A stretch of 17,503 nucleotides of DNA. It comes from JBDSEG01 sp039920165 (lineage in GTDB: Bacteria; Pseudomonadota; Gammaproteobacteria; Burkholderiales; Burkholderiaceae_C). Each line of letters starts with the position of its first letter. The stretch's first letter is position 1. Below the pieces are notes generated by a model. That model did no database searches. It was given only the letters and a program-made list of their open reading frames with translations, and was not told the origin of the DNA. Where the stretch lies: contig JBDSEG010000386.1 of NCBI GenBank assembly GCA_039920165.1, positions 1-17,503 of the forward strand, given 5' to 3'. Below, in pieces: positions 5,447 to 13,898 of this stretch. The translations under genes and the position numbers were made by a program.

Positions 5447-8349
5447 TCACTGACAAGCTTCGCAACCCGGGTCGTCGATCGCGCAGAACTTGATGTCGGT
5501 GGCCGCATCGTCGGCCATCGCAGCAACGGTTTCATGCTGCGCGTCATGCGCCGCCGCAGACGTCTGCGCGTTGCTGGCGACGGCATTCATGTGGCCCGCC
5601 TTGACGGTCGATTTCTCGGCGTGCGTGGCGCCCACGGTGCGCAGGTAATAGGTCGTCTTGAGGCCACGCAGCCAGGCCAGCTTGTAGGTCTCGTCGAGTT
5701 TCTTGCCCGACGCGCCGGCCATATAGATATTGAGCGACTGGGCCTGGTCGATCCACTTCTGGCGCCGCGCCGCGGCTTCGACCAGCCACTCGGTCTCGAT
5801 CTCGAATGCGGTGGCGTACAGATCCTTCAGATCCTCGGGCACGCGATCGATGCGACGCAGCGAACCGTCGAAATGCTTGAGGTCCATCACCATCACGTCG
5901 TCCCACAGGCCGAGCTTCTTCAGGTCGCGCACCAGGTATTCGTTGACGATGGTGAATTCGCCCGACAGGTTGGACTTGACCGAAAGGTTGCCGAACGAGG
6001 GCTCGATCGACGCGCTGACGCCGACGATGTTGGAGATGGTCGCGGTTGGCGCGATCGCCACGCAGTTGGAATTGCGCATGCCGTGCCGGCCGATGCGCTC
6101 GCGCAGGACACCCCAGTCGAGCGTGACGCTGCGATCCACCTCCACATGGCCCCCGCGCTGTTGCGCGAGCAGCTCGAGCGAATCGATCGGCAGGATGCCG
6201 CGGTCCCACAGCGAGCCGCGGTAGCTGGTGTAGCGCCCACGCTCGTCGGCGAGTTCGGTCGAGGCCCAGTAGGCGTGGTAGCACACCGCTTCCATCGAGC
6301 GGTCGGCAAATTCGACCGCCGCGGCCGATGCGTAAGGCACGCCGATCTCGTACAGCGCATCCTGGAATCCCATGATGCCGAGGCCGACAGGTCGATGGCG
6401 CAGGTTCGAGTCGCGCGCCTTCTTGACTGCGTAGTAATTGATATCGATCACGTTGTCGAGCATGCGCATCGCGGTCGCGACCGTGCGCTTCAACTTGGCG
6501 TGGTCGATCGTCTTCACGCCGTCGGCGCCGTCGCTGAGGTGGTGGACGAGATTGACCGAACCGAGATTGCACACCGCGATCTCGGTCTCGCTGGTATTGA
6601 GCGTGATCTCGGTGCACAGGTTGCTCGAGTGCACCACGCCGACGTGCTGCTGCGGCGAGCGCACGTTGCAGGCATCCTTGAAGGTGATCCAGGGATGCCC
6701 GGTCTCGAACAGCATCGAAAGCATCTTGCGCCACAGATCCTTGGCAGGCAGGGTCTTGAAGAGCTTGATCTCGCCGCGCGCCGCGCGTGCCTCGTACCCG
6801 ACGTAGGCGGTCTCGAAGGCTTGGCCGAACTTGTCGTGCAGGTCCGGGCAGGTGCTGGGCGAGAAAAGCGTCCAGTCGCCACCTTCCATCACCCGCTTCA
6901 TGAACAGGTCGGGAATCCAGTTCGCCGTATTCATATCGTGGGTGCGGCGCCGGTCGTCGCCGGTGTTCTTGCGCAACTCGAGAAATTCCTCGATATCGAG
7001 GTGCCAGGTCTCTAGGTACGCACAGACCGCGCCCTTGCGCTTGCCACCCTGGTTGACCGCGACCGCCGTATCGCTGACGACCTTGAGGAAGGGAACGACG
7101 CCCTGGCTCTTGCCGTTGGTGCCCTTGATGTGGCTGCCCAGCGCGCGCACGTTGGTCCAGTCGTTGCCGAGGCCACCGGCAAACTTGGACAGCAGCGCGT
7201 TCTCCTTCAGCGCCTCGTAGATGCCGTCGAGGTCGTCGGACACCGTCGTCAGATAGCAGCTCGACAGCTGCGAGCGGCGCGTTCCGGCGTTGAACAGGGT
7301 CGGCGTCGAGCTCATGAAATCGAAGGTCGACAGCACTTCGTAGAACTCGATCGCGCGCGACTCGCGGTCGATCTCGTTCAACGCCAGGCCATCGCCACGC
7401 GCATGAAAAAGGCCTGCGGTAGTTCGATGCGCTGCTCGTCGATATGCAGGAAATAGCGGTCGTACAAAGTCTGCAATCCGAGGTAGTCGAACTGCAGATC
7501 GCGCTCGGCCTTGAGCGCGGCGCCCAGGCGTGCCAGGTCGAACTGCATGAGACGCTCGTCGAGCAGCTCGGCGCCGATGCCGTGCTTGATGAAGCCCGGG
7601 AAATAGTCGGCATAGCGGGTGGCCATTTCGGACTGCAGCACTTCTTCGCCCAGGATCTCGCGACGGATCGTGTGCAGCAACAGGCGTGCCGTGGCGCGGC
7701 TGTAGCCCGGATCTTTTTCGATCAGCGTGCGCGCCGCGAGCACCTGCGCCTTGTGCACCTCGCCGATCGGCACGCCGTCGTACAGATTGCGCTTGGTCTC
7801 GGCCAGGATGGGATCGGGCCGCACATCGGCGCCGAGGCCGGCACAGGCTGATTCGATCACCGCCTGCAACCGCGCGAGGTCGAGCGGTATGCGGCGCCCG
7901 CCGTCCGTCACGTGCAGCGTCGCCTCGCCCGCCGTCGCCGGCTTGGCACTGCGCGCGCGCTCCTGCGAACGGCGCTCGCGGTACAGCACATAGGCCCGCG
8001 CGACCTCGTGGTGGCCGCCGCGCATCAGGCCGAGCTCGACCTGGTCCTGCACGTCCTCGATATGGAAGGTGCCGCCGCCCGGACGCGAGCGCAACAGAGC
8101 GCGCACCACCGATTCGGTCAGGCCGTCGACCGTCTCGCGCACGCTGGCCGAGGCCGCGCCCTGGGTGCCGTGCACCGCCAGGAAGGCCTTCATCAACGCC
8201 ACCGCAATCTTGCTCGGCTCGAACGCCACAACGGCGCCGTTGCGGCGAATGATCTGGTAGCCCTGGTAGGCGGAGACCGTGGCCGCTGCGGCCGTCGCGG
8301 GACGGATCGGATGAACGACGGAGCTTGCCGAAGCGGAGGCGGGTTGCAT
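5447..8349 (-). pseudogene. nrdA: Ribonucleoside-diphosphate reductase class Ia, alpha subunit (NrdA), interrupted by a -1 frameshift
   Basis: This is the large catalytic R1 subunit, but it is split. The 5' part (8349 to 7378) encodes 323 residues with an N-terminal ATP-cone (YQIIRRNGAVVAFEPSKIAV onward) and a second ATP-cone-like segment, ending RVAMAWR-stop. The 3' part (7381 to 5447) continues as LNEIDRESRAIEFYEV and contains every catalytic feature: the SSC cysteine, NLCTE with the thiyl-radical cysteine, the partner cysteine in AVCNLG, the tyrosine pair in TTYYLRTVGAT, and the C-terminal redox cysteines (CEACQ). One added base near 7388-7390 would restore RVAMGLALNEID and a 967-residue protein. 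The start ATG at 8349 has AAGGA upstream. Because both halves look intact, a sequencing or assembly error, or a very recent mutation, is more likely than an old pseudogene. Confidence 0.9.
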
Positions 8350-8602
8350 GGAATTCCTTCTGAAAACGGGGCGGATGGGACGGGCCGGCGAAGCCGAGGC
8401 GTCAGGTGGGTGGGCCGTCGAGAAAACGGTGGCGGTGCTCAGGAACTCACGGCCGTTGTGGCGCGACCGGCGGCTTGCGAAGGTGTTGGGCGTCGGGATC
8501 GAAACGGCGCGAAGCGTGCTGCCGAGCTGCATCGGACCGTGCCGCTGGCGACGCGGCGACCGGGCTTTCGCCGATCTTGGAAAGCAGCCGCGAAAACAAC
8601 AT
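8350..8602 (-). other. Long untranslated leader of nrdA
   Basis: If transcription starts at the promoter described at 8609-8637, about 250 bases precede the nrdA ATG. The nrdA frame is open through this leader up to 8610, but the sequence there is Arg/Ser/Pro-rich without family resemblance, and the ribosome binding site sits at 8349. I recognise no riboswitch or stable RNA motif in it. Confidence 0.45.
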
Positions 8603-8606
8603 GGAC

Positions 8607-8654
8607 ACACTATATCTGGGGTCTGACTGGCCTACAAGACACTAGGGATAGCGT
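8607..8654. promoter_or_regulatory. Pair of NrdR-box-like operators upstream of nrdA
   Basis: Two 16-base elements, ACACTATATCTGGGGT at 8607-8622 and ACACTAGGGATAGCGT at 8639-8654, resemble the NrdR consensus (acaCwAtATaTwGtgt). Their starts are exactly 32 bases apart, close to three helical turns, the sort of phasing described for paired NrdR sites. The first covers the predicted -10 and the second lies just upstream of the -35, a layout suited to repression by the ATP/dATP-sensing repressor NrdR. The regulator itself is not in this window. Confidence 0.75.
8609..8637 (-). promoter_or_regulatory. Candidate sigma-70 promoter for nrdA
   Basis: On the minus strand TTGTAG (complement of 8632-8637) and TATAGT (complement of 8609-8614) are separated by exactly 17 bases. 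The -10 matches the consensus at five of six positions. It overlaps the NrdR-like boxes, which supports both calls. Confidence 0.6.
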
Positions 8655-8700
8655 AAAACCCGAACTGCGCGCCAAGCCGCGCCAGGCCTCGATCCGACCG

Positions 8701-9315
8701 TCAGACGGATGTTGCAGGCGCGCTCGAAGGCGGAAAGAAATCATCCGTCCAGGCCAGATCGTGCTTCAGTCGAGGCCAGTCGAATCCCGTTCCGGGATCG
8801 ATCTTGCGCGCCGGCGCCACGTGCTCGTGGCCGGCCACGCCGCGGATCGGATAGCGGCGTGCGAGGCATTGCATCAGCTCGGCCAGCGCGCGGTACTGCG
8901 CGGCTTCGAACTGCTCGCCTTCCAGCCCTTCGAGTTCGATGCCGATCGAGAAGTCGTTGCAGTTGCTGCGCCCGCGCCACTGCGACTCGCCGGCATGCCA
9001 GGCGCGCCGTGCGCACGAGACGAACTGCAGCAGTTCGCCATCGCGCCGGATCACGAAATGCGACGAGACGCGCAACCCGCGGATCCGCGCGTAGTAGGGA
9101 TGCGCGTCCCAGTCGAGCCGGTTGGTGAACAGGCGCTCGATCGCATCGCCACCGTACTCGCCAGGGGGCAGGCTGATGGAATGGATCAGCAGCAGATCGA
9201 TCTCGGCGCCGGCCGGACGCGGCTCGGCATTCGGCGACACGCAGTGGCGCGCCCTCGAAAACCAGCCGCCGCGCCAGGGTGCTTTGGCGCCGGTTCGCGC
9301 GCCGGGCCGGCTCAC
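8701..9315 (-). CDS. ampD: 1,6-anhydro-N-acetylmuramyl-L-alanine amidase AmpD
   Basis: This 204-residue protein matches AmpD, the cytosolic zinc amidase that removes the stem peptide from 1,6-anhydromuropeptides during peptidoglycan recycling and thereby limits AmpC-type beta-lactamase induction. The N-terminal region reads GWFSRARHCVSPNAEPRPAG then IDLLLIHSISLPPGEYGG, a typical AmpD start. Zinc ligands fit H45, H163 and D173 (GHEHVAPARKIDPG), with the family's ten-residue H-to-D spacing, and K171 matches the catalytic lysine. No ATG is available; I chose the GTG at 9315 because it overlaps the pilR stop as GTGA, implying translational coupling. Adding this start gives an N-terminal extension of a few residues over the usual length. 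Confidence 0.93.
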   Translation of the reverse strand: MSRPGARTGAKAPWRGGWFSRARHCVSPNAEPRPAGAEIDLLLIHSISLPPGEYGGDAIERLFTNRLDWDAHPYYARIRGLRVSSHFVIRRDGELLQFVSCARRAWHAGESQWRGRSNCNDFSIGIELEGLEGEQFEAAQYRALAELMQCLARRYPIRGVAGHEHVAPARKIDPGTGFDWPRLKHDLAWTDDFFPPSSAPATSV

Positions 9316-10856
9316 TCGCGCTCGCCGCTCGCGTCGCTGCCGACGCCCACACCCAGACGCGCCATGCGGTAGCGCATCTGCCGCAGCGACAAGCCGAGGC
9401 CGGCGCCGGCGGCGGTGCGGTTGTAGCGGTGCCGCTCGAGCGCGCGCACGAGGATGTCGCGCTCGACCGCATCGAGGTGAGCGGCGAGATCGGTGGGCAG
9501 TTCGGGCTCGACCGCGGGCGCGCCGAATGCGTCGAGCGCATTGCGCTGCGTGTCCTGCCACGTCGGCGGCGGGTCGGCCTCGTCGGCGCTCGCCGTCGGC
9601 AGCGGCGGCGGCAGTCCGAGATCGTCGATATCGATCGAGTCGTCGGCGGCCAGGGCGACCGCGCGATGCAGCAGGTTTTCGAGCTCACGCACATTGCCCG
9701 GGAAATCGTGCCGCGCCAGATCGGCCAGCGCCGCGGGCGTGAGCGCCGGCACCTGCGCCATGCCGGCATCGCGCGCGATGCGGCGCAGCACATGCGCGGC
9801 GATCAGCGGCAGGTCGGCAATGCGCTCGCGCAGCGGCGGCACGCGGATCTGGATCACGTTGATGCGGTAGTAAAGGTCCTGGCGAAAGCGCGCCGCGCCG
9901 ACCTCAATCGCGAGTTCCTTGTGGGTCGCGCTCAGCAGCCGCACGTTGACCGGCTGCTCGCTCACCGCGCCGACCGGGCGGACCGAGCGCTCCTGGATCG
10001 CGCGCAGCAGCTTCGACTGCATCGACAGCGGCAGGTCGCCGATCTCGTCGAGAAACAGCGTGCCGCCGTTCGCGGCTTGGAAAAAGCCTTCGCGGTCCTC
10101 GTTCGCGCCGGTGAAGGCGCCCTTGCGGTAGCCGAAAAATTCGGCCTCGAGCAGCTGCTCGGGAATGGCACCGCAATTGACCGCGATGAATGGCTGGCCG
10201 ACGCGCGGGCTCACGTCGTGGATGGCGCGCGCGACCAGTTCCTTGCCGGTGCCCGATTCACCTTGCACCAGCACCGGCGCCATGCTGCGCGCCACCCGTT
10301 CGACCAGCGAACGCACTTCGCGGATGGCCGCCGAATCGCCCGCCATGCGCGCGAGGGCGCTCGCCGCCGGGCTTTCCGGTGCGGGGGTCGGCGCCGCGGT
10401 CCGCGGCGCGCGCGCGTTGCGCACGGCGCCGGACTCGACCGCGAAATTCGCCGGGTCGATGGGTGCGGGCGCCCGCGCCCCGCCGCGCCCGAGCGCCGAG
10501 GCAACGACTGCGCGGAACTGCTTCAGGTCGACCGGCTTGGTCAGGTAGTCGTAGGCGCCGGCCTTGAGCGCTTCGACCGCGTTCTCGGCCGATCCGTACG
10601 CCGTGATCACGATCGCCTTTTCGCTGCGCCCGGTCTGCTCGAGCTCGCGCAGCAGATCCAGGCCGGTGCCGTCGGGCAACCGCATGTCGGTGATGACGGC
10701 GCTGTAGCGCTGCGCCTTCAGGCAGGCCATCGCGGCGTCGACCGTGCCGGCGGTCTCGACGTCGTAGCCCTCGCGCAGCAGCGTCAGTTCGTACAGGGTA
10801 CGCAGGTCGGGTTCGTCGTCGACGACGAGCAGTCGCAAGGGCGTGGCGGCAGTCAT
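9312..10856 (-). CDS. pilR: Sigma-54-dependent response regulator PilR
   Basis: This 514-residue NtrC-type regulator is most likely PilR, which activates pilin (pilA) transcription from sigma-54 promoters. The receiver domain spans residues 7-120, with phospho-acceptor D57 (AVITDMRLPDGTG), acidic D13/D14 and K107. The AAA+ domain has Walker A GESGTGKE (199-206), the sigma-54 contact loop GAFTGA (246-251) and Walker B GGTLFLDE (264-271). A Fis-type helix-turn-helix (about 470-503) ends the protein. The ATG at 10856 overlaps the pilS stop by four bases (ATGA). The PilR name rests on domain order plus pairing with the six-helix kinase next door; other NtrC-family partners are less likely. Confidence 0.9.
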   Translation of the reverse strand: MTAATPLRLLVVDDEPDLRTLYELTLLREGYDVETAGTVDAAMACLKAQRYSAVITDMRLPDGTGLDLLRELEQTGRSEKAIVITAYGSAENAVEALKAGAYDYLTKPVDLKQFRAVVASALGRGGARAPAPIDPANFAVESGAVRNARAPRTAAPTPAPESPAASALARMAGDSAAIREVRSLVERVARSMAPVLVQGESGTGKELVARAIHDVSPRVGQPFIAVNCGAIPEQLLEAEFFGYRKGAFTGANEDREGFFQAANGGTLFLDEIGDLPLSMQSKLLRAIQERSVRPVGAVSEQPVNVRLLSATHKELAIEVGAARFRQDLYYRINVIQIRVPPLRERIADLPLIAAHVLRRIARDAGMAQVPALTPAALADLARHDFPGNVRELENLLHRAVALAADDSIDIDDLGLPPPLPTASADEADPPPTWQDTQRNALDAFGAPAVEPELPTDLAAHLDAVERDILVRALERHRYNRTAAGAGLGLSLRQMRYRMARLGVGVGSDASGERE

Positions 10857-12754
10857 GTCGGGATGCGCAGCAAGGCGGCCTGGGCGGGTGCGAGTGCGGT
10901 GCGGCGCATCGCGACGAAGAACTCGTTGCACGCCGCCTCGGGACCGGGTCGGACCCGGTAGTCGACGCTGGCGCCGTAACGCTCGCACAGCTCGCGGCAA
11001 ATGTACAGGCCGAGTCCGGTGCCGCGGCTGCGGGTCGAGAAAAACGGCTCGAACAAGTGCCGCTCGACTTCGCTCGCGATCAGCGCGCCGTCGCTCGCCA
11101 CGCTCAGGAAGGCGCGCTGCGAATCGCGCGATCCCAGCCGCAGGTGCATCGCGCCCGGGCGCTCGCTCGCATGCCGACGCGCGTTGTCGAGCAGGTTGAC
11201 GAGGACACGGCGCAAATGCTCGGCATCGAACAGCACGCCAATCGGCTCGGCCGGCAGCTCGACCCGCAGAACGCCCTGCTCGCCGAGTGCGACGTCATTC
11301 GTGCGCGCCCATTCACCGCACACCGCGCCGACCACCGCGGTCGCGTCGATCACCCCCGGATCGTGCATCGGCCCCGGAGCGACCTCCATCACATCGTCGA
11401 CGATTCGCTTCAGGCGTTCGACGTTCTCGCTCACCATGCGCATCAGGCGCTGCTGCGCGGGGTCGGTCGCATCTTCGGCAAGCAGTGCATTGGCCTGCGA
11501 GATGGCGGACAGCGGATTGCGTATCTCGTGCGCGATGCCGGCCGAGACGCGCCCCATCGCAGCGAGCTTTTCCTGCCGCGAGCGCGCCTGCATATTGCGC
11601 ACGTCCTCGAGAAAGAGCACGCAGAATTCCTCGCCCGAGCGCGGGTCGGGCTCACGCTCCTGGGTAAAGCGGATGCGCGCGCGCAGGGTGCGCGACAGGC
11701 GCGGCTCGAATTCGAGCACCACGTCGCGCCCCGCCTCGGGCCAGGTCGCTTCGCGAAAGGCACGTTCGACCGTATCGACCAGCGCGGTCCAGGCCGGCAC
11801 GCCGCGCAGCTGGAACGGTGCGCGCCGGCTCAGGCCGCGCGCCTCGAGCAGCCGGCGCGCGGCCGGGTTGGCAGCGCGCACCTGGCCCGTGCGGTCGACG
11901 ACCAGCACGCCGTCCTGCATCTCCTCGATCACGAGCCGGTTCAGGCGCGTTTGCTGGCGGGCGATCTCGAGGCTGCCGCGCGCCGAGTCCTCTTCGCGCG
12001 CCAGCCGCTCGGCGAGTTCGCCGGCGAGCACGGCGATGACGAAGAATCCGCCGCCCGCGAGACCGGCCTGGGCCATGAGCTGGGTCGCGTCGCCACCGCC
12101 GAGGATTCCGGCCCCTGCCGAAACCAGCAGCGCGAGCGTGATGACCGCCGTCGTGGCCAGGGCCATCGAGCGCGTCGTCAGCACACCGGCCATCAATACC
12201 GGCAGCACCAGCAGCGCGATGAAATTCAGGCTCGATCCCGGGGCCAACAGGTGCAGCGCGACGAAGCACATGACATCGATGCCGATCGTCGCCAGCCAAT
12301 GCCGCGTGCGCAACCGTGCCGCGCCCGGCGCCGCAGCCGGGCGGCGCGACCGCGGCAGCAGCCACAGGCTCAGCGCCTGCGCCGCGTAGCCGAGGCTCAC
12401 CAGCGTGACGGCCAGCGCCGGGCGAAGTCCGAATACCGCGGCCGCGACGAGCGCGACCGCCAGCGTAATGCCGAGCACGGCGCGCGCGCCGATGAAGGTG
12501 CCGTAGATGCGCTCGAAGGCGGTCTGCCCTGCATCGCCGGACGGCGCGTCACGTTCTTCGAGGTGCGAGTCCTCGAATGCCTGCGCGAGCGCGATGGTTT
12601 CGGTGTCCGGCCCATCGTCGTGCGAAGCGGCATCGCTCTCGCCGGCGCTGCCGGGTCCGAGCGCGCCGAACCACGACTGCACCGGCGCCGAGTCGTCGTC
12701 GGTGTGGCGCCGGTCCGAGATGCGGCGGTCGGCGCTGCGCGGGCCGCGACTCAT
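10853..12754 (-). CDS. pilS: Type IV pilus sensor histidine kinase PilS
   Basis: This 633-residue membrane kinase fits PilS, the partner of PilR. After an acidic, serine-rich N-terminal stretch (1-80) come about six hydrophobic helices (residues 88-250), the usual PilS topology. A PAS segment follows (IEEMQDGVLVVDRTGQVRAAN, 277-296), then the HisKA H-box with H409 (GIAHEIRNPL), the N-box with N524 (NLLDNARRHA) and the G2 box GTGLGLY. The G1 box is degenerate (SDGALI instead of DxGxG). The start ATG at 12754 lies 10 bases after the upstream gene; its Shine-Dalgarno is weak, and an in-frame GTG at codon 25 is an alternative. The N-terminal extension makes it longer than many PilS proteins. Confidence 0.9.
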   Translation of the reverse strand: MSRGPRSADRRISDRRHTDDDSAPVQSWFGALGPGSAGESDAASHDDGPDTETIALAQAFEDSHLEERDAPSGDAGQTAFERIYGTFIGARAVLGITLAVALVAAAVFGLRPALAVTLVSLGYAAQALSLWLLPRSRRPAAAPGAARLRTRHWLATIGIDVMCFVALHLLAPGSSLNFIALLVLPVLMAGVLTTRSMALATTAVITLALLVSAGAGILGGGDATQLMAQAGLAGGGFFVIAVLAGELAERLAREEDSARGSLEIARQQTRLNRLVIEEMQDGVLVVDRTGQVRAANPAARRLLEARGLSRRAPFQLRGVPAWTALVDTVERAFREATWPEAGRDVVLEFEPRLSRTLRARIRFTQEREPDPRSGEEFCVLFLEDVRNMQARSRQEKLAAMGRVSAGIAHEIRNPLSAISQANALLAEDATDPAQQRLMRMVSENVERLKRIVDDVMEVAPGPMHDPGVIDATAVVGAVCGEWARTNDVALGEQGVLRVELPAEPIGVLFDAEHLRRVLVNLLDNARRHASERPGAMHLRLGSRDSQRAFLSVASDGALIASEVERHLFEPFFSTRSRGTGLGLYICRELCERYGASVDYRVRPGPEAACNEFFVAMRRTALAPAQAALLRIPT

Positions 12755-12764
12755 GCGCCGCCCA

Positions 12765-12998
12765 TCATGGGTCGAGATGGGCCCGCTCGAATTCCGCGCG
12801 GTGCGCTTCGCCGCAGAATACGCCGCCCTTGCCCGCAAGCGCCTCGTCGCGCGGCAGGTGCAGGCCGCATTGCAGGCAGGTCGCCATCGGCAGGGCCGGC
12901 GGCGCGGCGGCGGGCTTGCCGCTACGCACCCGGCGCGCGCTGCCACGCAGCAGCCACAGCAGCACCAGCACCGCAATCAGGAAGAGAAAGATCTTCAT
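12765..12998 (-). CDS. Small membrane-anchored zinc-ribbon protein (PP0621 family)
   Basis: This 77-residue protein has one N-terminal transmembrane helix (residues 3-17, FLFLIAVLVLLWLL), a short basic linker, and a cytosolic or periplasmic treble-clef-like metal site (C41, C44, C62, H66 in CLQC ... FCGEAH). It looks like the PP0621 family of small uncharacterised proteins found beside pilS in many beta- and gammaproteobacteria. Its ATG overlaps the preceding ccsA-like stop by four bases (ATGA), and it ends 10 bases before pilS. No function is established; the position suggests a role with PilSR or with the membrane protein upstream. Confidence 0.85.
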   Translation of the reverse strand: MKIFLFLIAVLVLLWLLRGSARRVRSGKPAAAPPALPMATCLQCGLHLPRDEALAGKGGVFCGEAHRAEFERAHLDP

Positions 12999-13846
12999 GC
13001 GGGCGCACTGCGGTGGAGCAGCACCTCGAGCACGAAATGCGAGCCGACATACGCGAGCAGCAGCAGCGCCGTGCCGGCATACAGCCAACGCGTCGCGCGC
13101 CGCCCGCGCCAGCCGAAGATATGCCGGCCTGCGAGCAGTCCGGCGAATACCGCCCAGCCGAGCAGCGAGAAGACCGCCTTGTGGTCCCAGCGCCAAGGGT
13201 TGGCGAACCAGATGCCGAGCAACACCGCGGCCGACAGCACGATGAAGCCGGCGGTCAGGAAATCGAAAGTCAGCCGCTCCAGCCGCAGCAGCGGAATGCG
13301 CGGCGTGACCGGCACGGCCAACTGCGCGGCGTCGCGCATCTGGCGGTCGGCCCGGTTGAGCCAGATGGCATGCAGCACGGCGACGCCGAAGAGACCGTAC
13401 GAGACGATGCCGAACAGCCAGTGCAGCGGGGCCCAGGGCGAGCCGCTGTGCAGCCGCAGCTCGCCGGGATAGATCCAGCCCAGCGCCACCACAGCGGCGC
13501 CGAACAGCGCGAGCGCACGCCGCGCGCCCGGCAATGCCACCACGCGGCTTTCGATCGCATAGACCGCGAGCACCAGCCACAGCGTCATCGAAAGCGCCGG
13601 CGCGAAGCCGAAGCGCACGCCGGGCTGCGCGCCGAGCAGGCCGGAGAGGTCGAGCACGAGCGCGAGTCCGTGCGCGGCCCAGCCGGTCCACAGCGCCGCG
13701 CGAAATGCTGCGGGACGCTGCTCGCCGAGCGCCGCCGCGACCGCATAACCGAGCAGCGCGAGGCTGCTGGCCGCGGCCAGCGCCCAGGCTGCCGGCGGGA
13801 CCGCGGCCGGCCCGCCAGCGGCTGCGACGCCCAACGATAGAATCAT
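12995..13846 (-). CDS. Cytochrome c assembly (CcsA/YpjD-like) inner membrane protein
   Basis: This 283-residue protein has about eight hydrophobic segments and a conserved ANPWRWDHKAVFSLLGW motif (residues 215-231), a variant of the tryptophan-rich heme-handling loop of CcsA/CcmC-type proteins. Histidines at H59, H142, H222 and H270 are candidate heme ligands. E. coli YpjD, which sits beside ffh in the same divergent layout, is the nearest match I know. Its real role is unsettled; cytochrome c maturation or metal handling are possibilities. I chose the ATG at 13846. It has no clear Shine-Dalgarno; an upstream in-frame ATG at 13876 would add ten residues. It is the first gene of the unit leading to ampD. 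Confidence 0.85.
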   Translation of the reverse strand: MILSLGVAAAGGPAAVPPAAWALAAASSLALLGYAVAAALGEQRPAAFRAALWTGWAAHGLALVLDLSGLLGAQPGVRFGFAPALSMTLWLVLAVYAIESRVVALPGARRALALFGAAVVALGWIYPGELRLHSGSPWAPLHWLFGIVSYGLFGVAVLHAIWLNRADRQMRDAAQLAVPVTPRIPLLRLERLTFDFLTAGFIVLSAAVLLGIWFANPWRWDHKAVFSLLGWAVFAGLLAGRHIFGWRGRRATRWLYAGTALLLLAYVGSHFVLEVLLHRSAPA

Positions 13847-13898
13847 TTCAACAGTGTACTTTCGCGCCTGCGCCATGCCGCTGTGCGCAGCGCCCCCG
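13847..13898. promoter_or_regulatory. Short divergent intergenic region between ccsA-like gene and ffh
   Basis: Only 52 bases separate the two chosen start codons, and neither has a recognisable Shine-Dalgarno. For the plus strand TAGAAT at 13838-13843 resembles a -10 box, which would place transcription near 13850, close to a GTG at 13854. For the minus strand TACACT (complement of about 13855-13860) could be a -10 with transcription starting near the ATG at 13846. Neither has a good -35. Both calls are tentative. Confidence 0.3.

Noticed and set aside
5366..7015. 549-codon plus-strand open frame antisense to nrdA
   Set aside because: High GC gives long antisense frames; this one has no recognisable domain or ribosome binding site and lies wholly over the conserved nrdA sequence.
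7378..7396. Programmed -1 frameshift in nrdA
   Set aside because: No slippery heptamer or clear downstream structure is visible and class I nrdA is not known to need recoding; deletion or sequencing error is simpler.
11057..13840. 927-codon plus-strand open frame across pilS, the zinc-ribbon gene and the ccsA-like gene
   Set aside because: Its Arg/Gln/His-rich product has no family signature and it overlaps three well-supported genes on the other strand.
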